The translations under genes were made by a program, and so were the position numbers. Under the pieces are notes generated by a model that saw nothing but the letters and a program-made list of their open reading frames with translations, made no database searches and was not told the DNA's origin. This document shows, in pieces, positions 35,877 to 44,572 of a stretch of DNA of 64,000 bases. The stretch comes from Clostridium uliginosum (GTDB taxonomy: Bacteria > Bacillota > Clostridia > Clostridiales > Clostridiaceae). The stretch spans positions 124,001 through 188,000 of the forward strand of contig NZ_FOMG01000003.1 in the NCBI RefSeq assembly GCF_900112485.1, written 5' to 3'. How positions within the stretch are numbered: the stretch's first letter is position 1; every line of letters starts with the position of its first letter.

Positions 35877-35935
35877 TAGGCATATTACCAAAATGACAAG
35901 TCAGTATACTAGTCTATTTTGCGTCATAGTCCTTA
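35877..35935. repeat. Element B left half next to the deacetylase stop
   Basis: TTAGGCATATTACCAAAATG then ACAAGTCAGTATACTAGTC and TATTTTGCGTCATA, ending where the deacetylase coding region begins. The right half is missing. Confidence 0.65.
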
Positions 35936-36847
35936 TTTTTTTGTATTAGCTAATAAGTTTTTAAAAGTATCCATATCATAAGATGAACTGATATAAATTC
36001 TATCAAGAGAAAAAGGGTTATCATTTCTATCTGCAAGACCTAGATGAGTAGTAAATGCTAAAGCAAATCCAGCATCTTTTGCAGCTCTTATACTATCATC
36101 ATTATAATTACCATAAGGATAAGCCACAGCTGTAACTGGTTTATCGGTTATTGATTCTAAGGCTTCTTTAGATTCTACAAATTCTGATAATTGCTGCTCA
36201 TAAGTCATTTTAGTAAGATCAGGATGACCAGCTGTATGACTCTCAATATCTATTCCATAATCAGACATGTTTTTTATGGCAGACTCTGAAAGATAGTATT
36301 GTCCATCTAATTTAAAAGTAATACAAAAGATAGTAGCTTTCATATCCAAATCCTTTAATATAGAAAAAGCATTAGTATAATTATTCATGTAACCATCATC
36401 AAAAGTGATAACTATGCTTTTTTCAGGAATTGCAGTGTTGTTTAATAAGTGGTTTTGTAGTTCTGCCATTGTTAATGTTGTGTAACCTGAATCTTTTATA
36501 TATCTAAGCTCATTTCTTAACTTTTGTGGAGATATAGTTACCTCATTATCTTCAGTTTCCTTAACAGAATGATAATATAAAACAGGAACACCAATATTTT
36601 CATTAATCATAGGAATTTCTTTTACAACCTCTTCTTTAGGTGATGATTTATCTTCAACAGTATTATTAGTTGTGTCTTTAGGTTTATCTAAAGTTTGACT
36701 ATTTTCATTTTGAATTTTGTCTTTAATGGTGCTATTTGAAGTTACTTTATTATATATTAGATATGCACCAAAACTACAAATTAAGATACAAATTAAAGTT
36801 ATTAAAAAAGACTTTTTGGTGAAAAGTTTATTAATATTGTTTAACAT
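35933..36847 (-). CDS. Polysaccharide deacetylase, membrane-anchored
   Basis: 304 residues. One N-terminal membrane anchor (FLITLICILICSFGAYLIY), a Ser/Thr/Lys/Glu-rich linker to ~80, then a NodB domain: VPVLYYHSV, the metal motif ITFDDGYMNNY (motif 1), ESHTAGHPDL (motif 2, HxxxH type), and AVAYPYGNYND (motif 3). Deacetylates peptidoglycan or another N-acetylglucosamine polymer outside the cell. It lies divergent from an RsiV-like DUF3298 protein, the domain that binds lysozyme in Bacillus; peptidoglycan deacetylation is a lysozyme-resistance mechanism, so a link is plausible but unproven. Confidence 0.88.
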   Translation of the reverse strand: MLNNINKLFTKKSFLITLICILICSFGAYLIYNKVTSNSTIKDKIQNENSQTLDKPKDTTNNTVEDKSSPKEEVVKEIPMINENIGVPVLYYHSVKETEDNEVTISPQKLRNELRYIKDSGYTTLTMAELQNHLLNNTAIPEKSIVITFDDGYMNNYTNAFSILKDLDMKATIFCITFKLDGQYYLSESAIKNMSDYGIDIESHTAGHPDLTKMTYEQQLSEFVESKEALESITDKPVTAVAYPYGNYNDDSIRAAKDAGFALAFTTHLGLADRNDNPFSLDRIYISSSYDMDTFKNLLANTKK

Positions 36848-36993
36848 AATACCCTCCTAGATGTTTTCTATAATATTCATGTTAAGTATTATTTTCTTTT
36901 AAATACTCTATAAAGATTCTAACATAATATTTTTTAAGCAACAAATGTAATAATAAATAATTTTTAAAATGAAAAGTTTTACACTTATTAACA

Positions 36994-37017
36994 TTATCCA
37001 CAGGTGCCTGTGGATAA
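36994..37017. promoter_or_regulatory. Inverted pair of consensus DnaA boxes
   Basis: TTATCCACAGG and its exact complement CCTGTGGATAA are separated by TG, giving a 24-base palindrome containing two TTATCCACA boxes. It lies between the divergent deacetylase and DUF3298 genes. A third TTATCCACA is at ~37,175 within the DUF3298 gene. Confidence 0.6.
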
Positions 37018-37114
37018 CCTGTTATAAAATTATTTAATATACAAAAAATTACATGTGTATTTTGTGAATATTTGATAAAAATAGTCTTAATGAAGAACAA
37101 AGGAGGAAACAGCT

Positions 37115-37843
37115 ATGTCTTTATTTTCAAGCGTCATAGGAGTATTATTAGTTCCATTAATGCTAACAGGAATTTATCCACAACATTTGTTGACAAATAT
37201 TGAAATTAAAGCAGTTAATAAGTTGAATATTGTGGAAAAGTCTTTAGGTAAAAATTTCAGCTATTTAAAAGAAGATGTTAAAATTTTAGAATTTATAGGA
37301 GGCAATGATAAGAATAAAGTCGATTTAATCAACAATACAATTTATAATGACATTATGCCTAAAGTAGCAGAAGCTGAAAAAGTTTCAAAGGAGTATTTTG
37401 GAGATATAGTGGACAACGTACCTACATTTCCATATCAAATTGTATCAAAGCCTTTTATTACAAAAAATAATGATTTAATTTTAAGCTTTTATAATGATTA
37501 TTACGAATTTTTAGGAGGAGCACACGGAATTACTACAAGAACATCTTACACTGTGGACAAAAGTAAAGAAATTTTACTGAAATTAAATGATATATTTCTT
37601 CCAAAATATAATTATCAAGATATAATTAATAAGGAAATAAAAAATCAAATAAATAAGGAACCTGATAAATATTTTGATTCAGGAAATGAATTTAAAGGGA
37701 TTAAGCAAGATCAAAATTTTTATATAGAAGGAGAAAATTTAGTCATATATTATCAAGTATATGATATAGCACCATATGTAAGTGGTATACCAGTGTTTAA
37801 AATACCATTAAGTTTATTTGGTAAAAATTTTATTTACTCATGA
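37115..37843 (+). CDS. Secreted DUF4163/DUF3298 (RsiV-like) protein
   Basis: 242 residues. The N-terminus is hydrophobic (LFSSVIGVLLVPLMLTGIYP) and acts as a signal or anchor. The body matches the DUF4163 + DUF3298 pair: NNTIYNDIMPKVAEAEKVSK, SFYNDYYEFLGGAHGITTRT (the GGAHG core), LLKLNDIFLPKYNYQDII, and a C-terminal YYQVYDIAPYVSGIPVFKIP. In RsiV this domain binds lysozyme; here the cytoplasmic anti-sigma part is absent. GGAGG upstream of the ATG. No sigma gene next to it. Confidence 0.82.
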   Translation: MSLFSSVIGVLLVPLMLTGIYPQHLLTNIEIKAVNKLNIVEKSLGKNFSYLKEDVKILEFIGGNDKNKVDLINNTIYNDIMPKVAEAEKVSKEYFGDIVDNVPTFPYQIVSKPFITKNNDLILSFYNDYYEFLGGAHGITTRTSYTVDKSKEILLKLNDIFLPKYNYQDIINKEIKNQINKEPDKYFDSGNEFKGIKQDQNFYIEGENLVIYYQVYDIAPYVSGIPVFKIPLSLFGKNFIYS

Positions 37844-38091
37844 TAACGTAGTAATTAAAAGAGGAACTTATGTAGAATTTTCATTTAGATTTGCACAGTT
37901 CAAAAATAAAATTAATTTTAAAAAAAGAGTAATGAAATAAAGTTTGTTAATATATATAATTTAGAGTAGAAATAATTTAAATTATATATATTTTAGATAT
38001 TAAAAGAAAATTATTTATTTGGAGATGCCTAAGTTACTTTAAAAATTATTAGTATAAATATTATGCCTAAAAATAAACTAAGGAGGATAAA

Positions 38092-38937
38092 ATGAAGAGA
38101 TTGTTAAAAGAATATAGTTTAATAACAATAGGAGTGATATTAGTTGCTATAGCACTTGAGTTATTCTTCTTTCCTAATCATATAGCATGTGGAGGAGTCT
38201 CTGGACTAGCGTTAGTAATAAATAATATATTAGGAATTGAACCAGGAATAGTAATGATAGTATTCAATGTAATATTGTTTGCTGTAGCATTTATATTTAT
38301 AGGTGGTAGTTTTGGAATTAAGAGTATATATGCAGCTTTTGGGCTATCAATTATATTATCAGCAATAGAAAAATGTACTACACCTATAGCTATAACAGAT
38401 AATTTAATTCTTGCTACAATATTTGGAAGTGCACTTTTAGCAATGGGAACAGCAATTATGTATACTCAAGATGCAACAACTGGTGGGACTAGTATTACGG
38501 CTAAAATATTAAATAAATATTGTAATATAGATTTCGGGAAATCTCTTGTAATATCTGATTCTGTAGTAATATTATTAGCGATGTATACATTTGGAGTGGA
38601 GTTAGGGTTGTTTGGATTGTTAAGTGTATACTTGACGGGTAATTTAATTGATAAATTTATAGATGGCTTTAATTTATCCAAACAAGTAATGGTTTTTACT
38701 AAGAAAGAAGAGCTTGTTGTTAATTATATAACGAAGGATGTTGATAGAGGGTGCACTGTCTTTTATGGTAAGGGAGGATACACGAAAGAACAAAACTGTG
38801 TTATATTGACAATATTAAGTAGAACACAATTCATCCAATTAAAGCAATTTATGAAAGAGCATGATCCAGAGGCTTTTATTACAGTAAATGAAACAACAGA
38901 AGTACTCGGACAAGGATTTAAAAATATACTAGAATAA
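38092..38937 (+). CDS. YitT family membrane protein
   Basis: 281 residues. Five to six membrane segments (DUF161-type YitT domain: ELFFFPNHIACGGVSGLALVINN, DATTGGTSITAKILNKY) followed by a cytoplasmic DUF2179 domain (~200-281; VDRGCTVFYGKGGYT, then ILSRTQFIQLKQF). Function unknown in the family. AAGGAGG before the ATG. Its stop codon TAA is the first three bases of an element B copy (TAAGGCATATT), so the repeat forms the 3' untranslated region. A terminator follows at 39,124. Confidence 0.85.
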   Translation: MKRLLKEYSLITIGVILVAIALELFFFPNHIACGGVSGLALVINNILGIEPGIVMIVFNVILFAVAFIFIGGSFGIKSIYAAFGLSIILSAIEKCTTPIAITDNLILATIFGSALLAMGTAIMYTQDATTGGTSITAKILNKYCNIDFGKSLVISDSVVILLAMYTFGVELGLFGLLSVYLTGNLIDKFIDGFNLSKQVMVFTKKEELVVNYITKDVDRGCTVFYGKGGYTKEQNCVILTILSRTQFIQLKQFMKEHDPEAFITVNETTEVLGQGFKNILE

Positions 38938-39095
38938 GGCATATTAAAATAAATAACAAGTCAGTATGCTAGTCTATTTTGCGTCATACTATGTCGATAA
39001 AATCAGCCCATAGCTTGCTATGCGTTAATTTCATCTCCTTGTCTGACACCAAATATACGTCGCATCTTTGACTTGCTATTTTCTTTAATATGACT
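38935..39095. repeat. Element B, full-length copy abutting the yitT stop codon
   Basis: TAAGGCATATTAAAATAAAT then AACAAGTCAGTATGCTAGTC, an internal palindrome around 39,000-39,045, CTTGTCTGACACC, and TTTGACTTGCTATTTTC with ATATG at the end. About 160 bases, closest relative of the nested copy at 15,778. Confidence 0.75.
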
Positions 39096-39123
39096 AATAT
39101 GCATTAATTATAGAATGAAAAAT

Positions 39124-39161
39124 AAGCTGCTTCAAAATCACCTTAATTTTGAAGCAGCTTT
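39124..39161 (+). terminator. Terminator after the YitT gene
   Basis: AAGCTGCTTCAAAAT pairs with ATTTTGAAGCAGCTT around CACCTTA. The following T-run is short. Confidence 0.65.
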
Positions 39162-39178
39162 CATGTGCCTTAATATTT

Positions 39179-39237
39179 GGTTATGTTTTAGCAGAGTGTT
39201 GATATTGTTATATCAACACAGTTTTAAAACAAAGCAT
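39179..39237. repeat. Element C, minimal copy
   Basis: GGTTATGTTTTAGCAGAGTG and TTGATATTGTTATATCAA with ACACAGTTTTAAAACAAAGC form one ~59-base hairpin, between the convergent yitT and hydE genes. Confidence 0.7.
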
Positions 39238-39244
39238 AATATTT

Positions 39245-40297
39245 CTATTTTACTATAGTGTGAGAATTAGAATTTTTATTTCCTCTAAAGCCAAATCCAT
39301 CAGAAACTTCTCTACCAATTATATTTATTTTACCTGTAATACATCCACGACAATGAGATGGAGTATCTCCTGTACAGATTTTACCAGGGTATAGAGCATA
39401 AAGTTTTCGATATTCACCTTCAGTAACATTTGGCATTACAACATTAGCTCCACTTTGAAGAGCGACAACTCGTCCATTCTTGGTTAATGATTCCATTGCA
39501 GTAGTTGCAGGAATATTTATATCAGGAAGTAACAATCTAGTTAAAGCCATTACTTTTAAAGCTAAGGTAAGAGTTCCTCCTGTACAATCTTTTAAAGGGG
39601 TATCTTCATTAGGGATAAATGGACCAATACCAATCATATCAGCATTTATTTTTTTGAAAAATAATATATCATCTGCTAAAGACTCTAAAGTTTGATTTGG
39701 AAGACCAACAAGTACACCGCTTCCAACTTCATACCCTAAATCACCTAAGTTTTTTAAACAACTTAATCTTTCATCATGACTCATTAAAGGGTCCATATCT
39801 TCATACAACTTCTTATCAGTAGTTTCAATACGAAGTAAATATCTATCAGCACCAGCTTCTTTAAAAGCTTTATATTCTTCATAAGTTTTTTCACCTAAGC
39901 TTATGGTTAAAGCAACACCTAATTTTTTTATTTTTTTTATTATATTAACCATACGTTCTTTAGTGAAAAAATCATCTTCTCCACCTTGAAGAACTATTGT
40001 CTTATATCCATAAGATACTGCTTTTTTTGCAAAGTCTAAAATTTCTTCTTCAGTTAATCTATATCTTTTTATATTTTTATTGTCTCTTCTTAATCCACAA
40101 TACATACAATTTCTTTTACATATATTTGTAAATTCAATTAATCCTCTTAAATGAACATAGTTTCCTAAATGTTCTTCACGCAATTTATCAGCAGTTTTAA
40201 ATAATTCTTCATTTATGTCATCACATTTTAATAATTCTAAAATTTCTTCTTTACTCAAATTATGAGTAAGACTAGCTTTTTCTATTAGTTTATTCAT
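39245..40297 (-). CDS. hydE: [FeFe]-hydrogenase H-cluster maturase HydE
   Basis: 350 residues. Radical-SAM enzyme needed to build the H-cluster. The cluster motif CKRNCMYC uses Cys60, Cys64 and Cys67. Other family features: RGLIEFTNIC, VLQGGEDDFF, LRIETTD, GIGPFIPNEDTPL, ATTAMESL and a C-terminal Cys group (CTGDTPSHCRGC) that may bind the optional second cluster. AAGGAGG fixes the start at 40,297. It begins 25 bases after the P-type ATPase gene ends, so it is likely co-transcribed and under the same riboswitch. hydF and hydG are not in this window. Confidence 0.92.
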   Translation of the reverse strand: MNKLIEKASLTHNLSKEEILELLKCDDINEELFKTADKLREEHLGNYVHLRGLIEFTNICKRNCMYCGLRRDNKNIKRYRLTEEEILDFAKKAVSYGYKTIVLQGGEDDFFTKERMVNIIKKIKKLGVALTISLGEKTYEEYKAFKEAGADRYLLRIETTDKKLYEDMDPLMSHDERLSCLKNLGDLGYEVGSGVLVGLPNQTLESLADDILFFKKINADMIGIGPFIPNEDTPLKDCTGGTLTLALKVMALTRLLLPDINIPATTAMESLTKNGRVVALQSGANVVMPNVTEGEYRKLYALYPGKICTGDTPSHCRGCITGKINIIGREVSDGFGFRGNKNSNSHTIVK

Positions 40298-40322
40298 ATG
40301 GCCTCCTTTAGCTAAATATACA

Positions 40323-42992
40323 TTAAGCAACTTGTTTTTTAGATTTAGATTTAGTTCTATTTTCATAAGATATATGTTGATATTTGTCTTCTCTAAAATC
40401 TCTAATAACTTTATACAATTGTATTATTAAAGTAGGAAGAAATGCAAATAAATATATAAATCCAACATTTGATCCAGTAAGAGGAGTTACTTCAAATAAA
40501 GTTTGAAATACTGGAATAAATAAAACTGCATTTAATAAAGCTAATCCAGTTCCAAAAGCAATCCAACTAAATTTATTTTTAAATACACCTAATGAAAAAA
40601 TAGATCTTCTTCCACGACAGTTAAATCCATGGAATAGTCTTGCTAAACATAGTGTGGAAAATGCCATAGTACTTGCAGTACCAACAGGACCATTAGATAA
40701 TCCAATGTGATAAGATACCATAGTAAATATTCCAATTAACAAACCTTCAATAACTATACGCTTAATAAATTCTTTGGTTAAAATGGATTCTTTACTATCT
40801 CTAGGTTTATCATTTAAAACATCTTTAGTTGATTTTTCCATTCCTATAGCAATAGCTGGAAGGCTATCAGTTAATAAGTTTATAAACAATAAATGCACAG
40901 CTGCAAAGGGTACAGGTAAAGCTCGTAAAGATGCATATAAAACTGCAAGTATTCCCGACATATTTCCTGAAAGTAAGAATCTAATAGAATTTTTAATATT
41001 AGCATAAATATTTCTTCCATTGCTAATAGATTTAACTATAGTAGCAAAATTATCATCAGTTAAAATCATTGCAGCAGCATCCTTTGATACATCAGTACCA
41101 GTTATACCCATAGCAATACCAATGTTAGCTTGCTTTAATGCTGGTGCATCATTTACACCATCACCTGTCATTGCAACAATATTATCTTTCTTTTGCCATG
41201 CTTTAACTATTCTTATTTTATGCTCAGGAGATACTCTAGCATAAACTGAGATGTGTTCCAATTTAGAAAGTAATTCAGTTTCTGACATCTTATCAAGTTC
41301 TAGTCCTTCAATAGCTAAGTCATTTTCTTGTAGTATACCAATTTCTTTAGCGATAGCAGATGCAGTAATTTTATGATCACCTGTAATCATTATTGGTTTA
41401 ATTGAAGCTTTAATACAATCCATAACAGCTTCTTTAGACTCTTCTCTAGGAGGGTCTATCATTGAAATTAAACCCAAGAAAGTGAAGTCATTTTCATCAT
41501 CTAAAGTAAGAGTTTTTTTCTCATTTAGTTTTTTATAGCCAAAAGCTAAAACTCTTAATCCATTGGAAGAAAGTTTTTCATTTATATCATTTATTCTTTT
41601 CTTATCTTGTGGAGTAAAGAGCTTTATACCGCTTGAAGTTTCAATTGAAGAAACTCTATGTAATAGTACATCAATAGCACCTTTAGTAACCATAATATAA
41701 TCTTTGTCTATAGTATGCAATGTGCTCATCAATTTTCTATCTGAATCAAAAGGTATTTCGCTTAATCTAGGATGAGTATTTCTACAAGAAATTTCATCGA
41801 TAGAATAGTTATGACCGAGATTTATTAAAGCAACCTCTGTTGGGTCTCCAAGTTCATTACCATCAATAGCAGTTGAGTCATTACAAAGTACAGAGCTAGT
41901 TAAAAGAAAATTATTAAGTGGAGCATTTAAATTAATATCATTAGAGGAAATTAATTTATTATCAGTAAAAATGCTTTTAACAGTCATTTTATTTTGAGTT
42001 AAAGTACCAGTTTTATCAGAGCAAATAACAGATACACATCCAAGTCCTTCTACAGCTCTAAGTTTTTTAATTATGGCATGTTCTTTAGACATTTTTTGAG
42101 TACCAATAGCAAGGACAATTGTAACTATAGAGCTTAATGCCTCTGGAATAGCAGCAACAGCAAGGGCAACAGCAAACATTAAAGAATCTAATATATTATT
42201 TCCTCTATAAAGGCTTAATGCAAATACTATAGCACAAATAAACATAATTCCTATAGCAAGTTTTTTAGAAAAATCATCTAAAGATACTTGAAGAGGAGTC
42301 TTTTTTTCTTGAGTTTCTTCCATAAGTGTAGCTATTTTACCTAGTTCAGTATTCATACCAGTATTGGTTACGAGAATAGTAGCTCTTCCATAGGTAACTA
42401 GAGAACTTGAGAAAACCATATTTTTTTGATCTCCTAAAGCAACTTCATCACTATTTATAATTTCAGAATGTTTATCTACACTTTCTGATTCTCCAGTTAA
42501 AGAACTTTCATTAACCTTTAGAGAAAAGTTTTCTAATATTCTTCCATCAGCAATAACTAAATCACCAGCTTCTAATATTAAAATATCTCCAGGTACTACA
42601 TCTTTTGAAGGGATTTCAACCCGAATAGAATTTCTAATAACCTTAGCAGTAGGGGATGATAATGCTTTTAAGCTATTTAAAGATTGTTCAGCTTTAACAT
42701 ATTGAACAGTACCTAAAATAGCATTCATACTAATAACTACTAAGATTACTATGGTGCTTTCTATATTTCCAGTAGCTATAGAAATAAGAGCAGCAGCAAT
42801 TAATATAATTACTAATAAATCCTTAAATTGATCTAAAAATATGGAGTAAATACTTTTTTTCTTTTTTTCTGTTAAAATGTTTTCACCATATTTTTCTAAA
42901 AAAGTTTGAACTTGATCATTTGTAAGACCATCTAAAGTAGCATTAAATTCCTTTAGAGTGTCTTCACAACTTTTACAAAAATATTTTTTCAT
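40323..42992 (-). CDS. Cation-transporting P-type ATPase (Mn2+/Ca2+ type)
   Basis: 889 residues. P2-type ATPase: an N-terminal cation-ATPase domain with an unusual CKSC start, the actuator loop SSLTGES, TM4 with AVAAIPEALSSIV, phosphorylation site ICSDKTGTLTQNKM (Asp326), KGAIDVLL, and TGDGVNDAPALKQANIG hinge, followed by four more membrane helices. The TM4 PEALSS box replaces the commoner PEGLP of Ca2+ pumps. ATG at 42,992 is chosen because GGAG is ten bases upstream; the frame could begin at a TTG three codons earlier. The upstream yybP-ykoY riboswitch argues strongly that Mn2+ is a substrate or inducer. hydE follows. Confidence 0.9.
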   Translation of the reverse strand: MKKYFCKSCEDTLKEFNATLDGLTNDQVQTFLEKYGENILTEKKKKSIYSIFLDQFKDLLVIILIAAALISIATGNIESTIVILVVISMNAILGTVQYVKAEQSLNSLKALSSPTAKVIRNSIRVEIPSKDVVPGDILILEAGDLVIADGRILENFSLKVNESSLTGESESVDKHSEIINSDEVALGDQKNMVFSSSLVTYGRATILVTNTGMNTELGKIATLMEETQEKKTPLQVSLDDFSKKLAIGIMFICAIVFALSLYRGNNILDSLMFAVALAVAAIPEALSSIVTIVLAIGTQKMSKEHAIIKKLRAVEGLGCVSVICSDKTGTLTQNKMTVKSIFTDNKLISSNDINLNAPLNNFLLTSSVLCNDSTAIDGNELGDPTEVALINLGHNYSIDEISCRNTHPRLSEIPFDSDRKLMSTLHTIDKDYIMVTKGAIDVLLHRVSSIETSSGIKLFTPQDKKRINDINEKLSSNGLRVLAFGYKKLNEKKTLTLDDENDFTFLGLISMIDPPREESKEAVMDCIKASIKPIMITGDHKITASAIAKEIGILQENDLAIEGLELDKMSETELLSKLEHISVYARVSPEHKIRIVKAWQKKDNIVAMTGDGVNDAPALKQANIGIAMGITGTDVSKDAAAMILTDDNFATIVKSISNGRNIYANIKNSIRFLLSGNMSGILAVLYASLRALPVPFAAVHLLFINLLTDSLPAIAIGMEKSTKDVLNDKPRDSKESILTKEFIKRIVIEGLLIGIFTMVSYHIGLSNGPVGTASTMAFSTLCLARLFHGFNCRGRRSIFSLGVFKNKFSWIAFGTGLALLNAVLFIPVFQTLFEVTPLTGSNVGFIYLFAFLPTLIIQLYKVIRDFREDKYQHISYENRTKSKSKKQVA

Positions 42993-43088
42993 ATTAGCCA
43001 ATCTCCTTTTTAATTTAATTAATACATTATCAAAAAAATTAACAAAACATCACTTTTATATAGTTTGCTCATTATTTTATTTCAAATG

Positions 43089-43193
43089 CTTAGGGATGTG
43101 AAATAAAATAACAAGTCAAAGATACGATGTCTATTTTTTGCATCAGACAAATAGACTAGAGTACTGACTTATTATTTTTTTGAATATCCCTTA
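43089..43193. repeat. Element B variant between riboswitch and ATPase gene
   Basis: TTAGGGATGTGAAATAAAAT and GAATATCCCTTA ends, with AAATAACAAGTCAAAGATAC and GTACTGACTTATTATTTTTT arms. The interior is an inverted version of the family core. It lies between the riboswitch terminator and the ATPase start, in the mRNA leader. Confidence 0.7.
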
Positions 43194-43199
43194 AGGTAC

Positions 43200-43338
43200 A
43201 AAAAAAGACCTTTAATATAAGTTTAAGAAATATTTCTTAAACTTATATTAAAAGTCTCGTTACCCATAAGGTTATAACACCAGGCTATAAATAACCGCGA
43301 ATGTTGACGTTATATTTAAAACTACTCCCTTTTAATAT
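43200..43338 (-). ncRNA. yybP-ykoY manganese riboswitch with terminator
   Basis: Minus strand reads AAAAGGGAGTAGTTTTAAAT, then GTCAACATTCGCGG, GCCTGGTGTTATAACC, and GGGTAACGAGAC, the conserved order of the yybP-ykoY aptamer. It runs straight into a long terminator stem, TAATATAAGTTTAAGAAAT with its complement, ending GGTCTTTTTTT. Mn2+ binding should disrupt the terminator and turn on the P-type ATPase. Confidence 0.9.
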
Positions 43339-43390
43339 AATACCTAATATATTTTATAATTAATGTTGTTGACAAAGTCTTCTTAAGTAC

Positions 43391-43419
43391 AATATATTCT
43401 AAATATGAATGTTTGTCAA
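43391..43419 (-). promoter_or_regulatory. Likely promoter of the riboswitch-ATPase-hydE transcript
   Basis: Minus-strand TTGACA, 17 bases, TATATT. Transcription would begin ~50 bases before the aptamer. Confidence 0.55.
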
Positions 43420-43594
43420 TTAAAATAAAATATATTGGATATTATTTAATTATAGGATAATAGATAAAAATAAATTTAGATTTCAGGAAGTAATAGATAT
43501 TATTTTACACATTATTGGCAATTAGTTTACAATAATAGTTATAATGTAGTTGAATCTAAATTTTAACTATTATTATAAAGAGGAGATAAGAATT

Positions 43595-44293
43595 ATGTTC
43601 ACACCTATTAAGACACCAAAAGTATATGATCAAGTTATAGAACAAATTAAAAGTAAAATAAAAAGCGGTGAGATTAAAAAGGGAGATAGATTGCCGTCAG
43701 AGAGAGAAATGGCAGAATCGCTTTCTGTTTCACGTACATCTGTAAGAGAAGCTATAAAAGCATTAGAGGTAATAGGACTTGTAGAAAGTAAACAAGGAGC
43801 AGGAAATTATATAAGAACAGATTTTCATAACTCACTTTTTGAACCTCTTTCAGTTATGTTTATGCTTCAAGAAAGTTCACTTAAGGAGATGTATGACTTA
43901 AGAGAAACCTTAGAGTTACAGTGCGCTAAATTAGCAGCAACAAATATAAAAGATACAGAAATAGATTTCTTAACCGTTATATTAGATAGAATGTATGAAG
44001 CTGAAAGTGAAGAAGAGAGTCTTGAATTAGACATAAAATTTCATTACTTACTTGCAAAGGCATCAAGGAATGTACTACTAATTAATGTTCTTGAAGTAAT
44101 ATCTCAACTTATGGATGAATTTATTAAAGCATCTAGAATGAAGATATTACATGAAGGAAATAGTCGGGAAAGCTTATTAGAAATACATGAAAATTTAGTA
44201 AAGGCTTTAAAGATTAGAGATGAAGTTAAAGTTTGTAATGCAATGCAAGAACATTTTGATTTAATTAGGAAAGCTTACAAATATGATAAATAA
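43595..44293 (+). CDS. FadR-type GntR regulator of lactate utilisation
   Basis: 232 residues. N-terminal winged helix (GDRLPSEREMAESLSVSRTS, then VREAIKALEVIGLVESKQG) and a helical FCD ligand domain (LREMYDLRETLELQCAKLAA, DIKFHYLLAKASRN) with His residues suited to metal or carboxylate binding. AGGAG precedes the ATG at 43,595. It is separated from the lactate genes by its own terminator (44,311) and a promoter with two palindromic sites, so it probably represses them and is relieved by lactate, as LldR-type proteins do. Confidence 0.85.
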   Translation: MFTPIKTPKVYDQVIEQIKSKIKSGEIKKGDRLPSEREMAESLSVSRTSVREAIKALEVIGLVESKQGAGNYIRTDFHNSLFEPLSVMFMLQESSLKEMYDLRETLELQCAKLAATNIKDTEIDFLTVILDRMYEAESEEESLELDIKFHYLLAKASRNVLLINVLEVISQLMDEFIKASRMKILHEGNSRESLLEIHENLVKALKIRDEVKVCNAMQEHFDLIRKAYKYDK

Positions 44294-44310
44294 AATTTAC
44301 AAATAATAAT

Positions 44311-44370
44311 AAGGATACTGTCTAAAGATTATACTATAGATGATTTTTAGGCAGTATCCTTATATTTTTT
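44311..44370 (+). terminator. Terminator after the GntR gene
   Basis: AAGGATACTGTCTAAA pairs with TTTTAGGCAGTATCCTT and is followed by ATATTTTTTT. Just after it, TTAATATGCCTAAAATAAC is a lone element B end. Confidence 0.8.
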
Positions 44371-44478
44371 TAATATGCCTAAAATAACATTTATCAAATT
44401 GCTACTATTGTTAATATCCTGATATTCTATCAAAGTGGAAAAATATAAATATATTCTCATAAATAATTTTAAAAACCG

Positions 44479-44507
44479 TTTACACATATTATTTTGTGAT
44501 GTATAAT
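44479..44507 (+). promoter_or_regulatory. Promoter of the lactate operon
   Basis: TTTACA and TATAAT separated by 17 bases. Near-consensus sigma-A promoter directly upstream of the operator sites. Confidence 0.75.
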
Positions 44508-44518
44508 AAAGCCATAAG

Positions 44519-44557
44519 TGGTAGTACCAATTTCAAATTGGTATGATATCTTACCAA
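44519..44557 (+). promoter_or_regulatory. Candidate GntR operators in the lactate operon leader
   Basis: TGGTAGTACCA (44,519-44,529) is an 11-base palindrome, followed by TTGGTA ... TACCAA (44,538-44,557). Both follow the TGGT-N3-ACCA style bound by FadR/LldR-type regulators and overlap the region just after the promoter, fitting a roadblock repressor. Confidence 0.65.
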
Positions 44558-44572
44558 AGTGGAGGGATAGAT

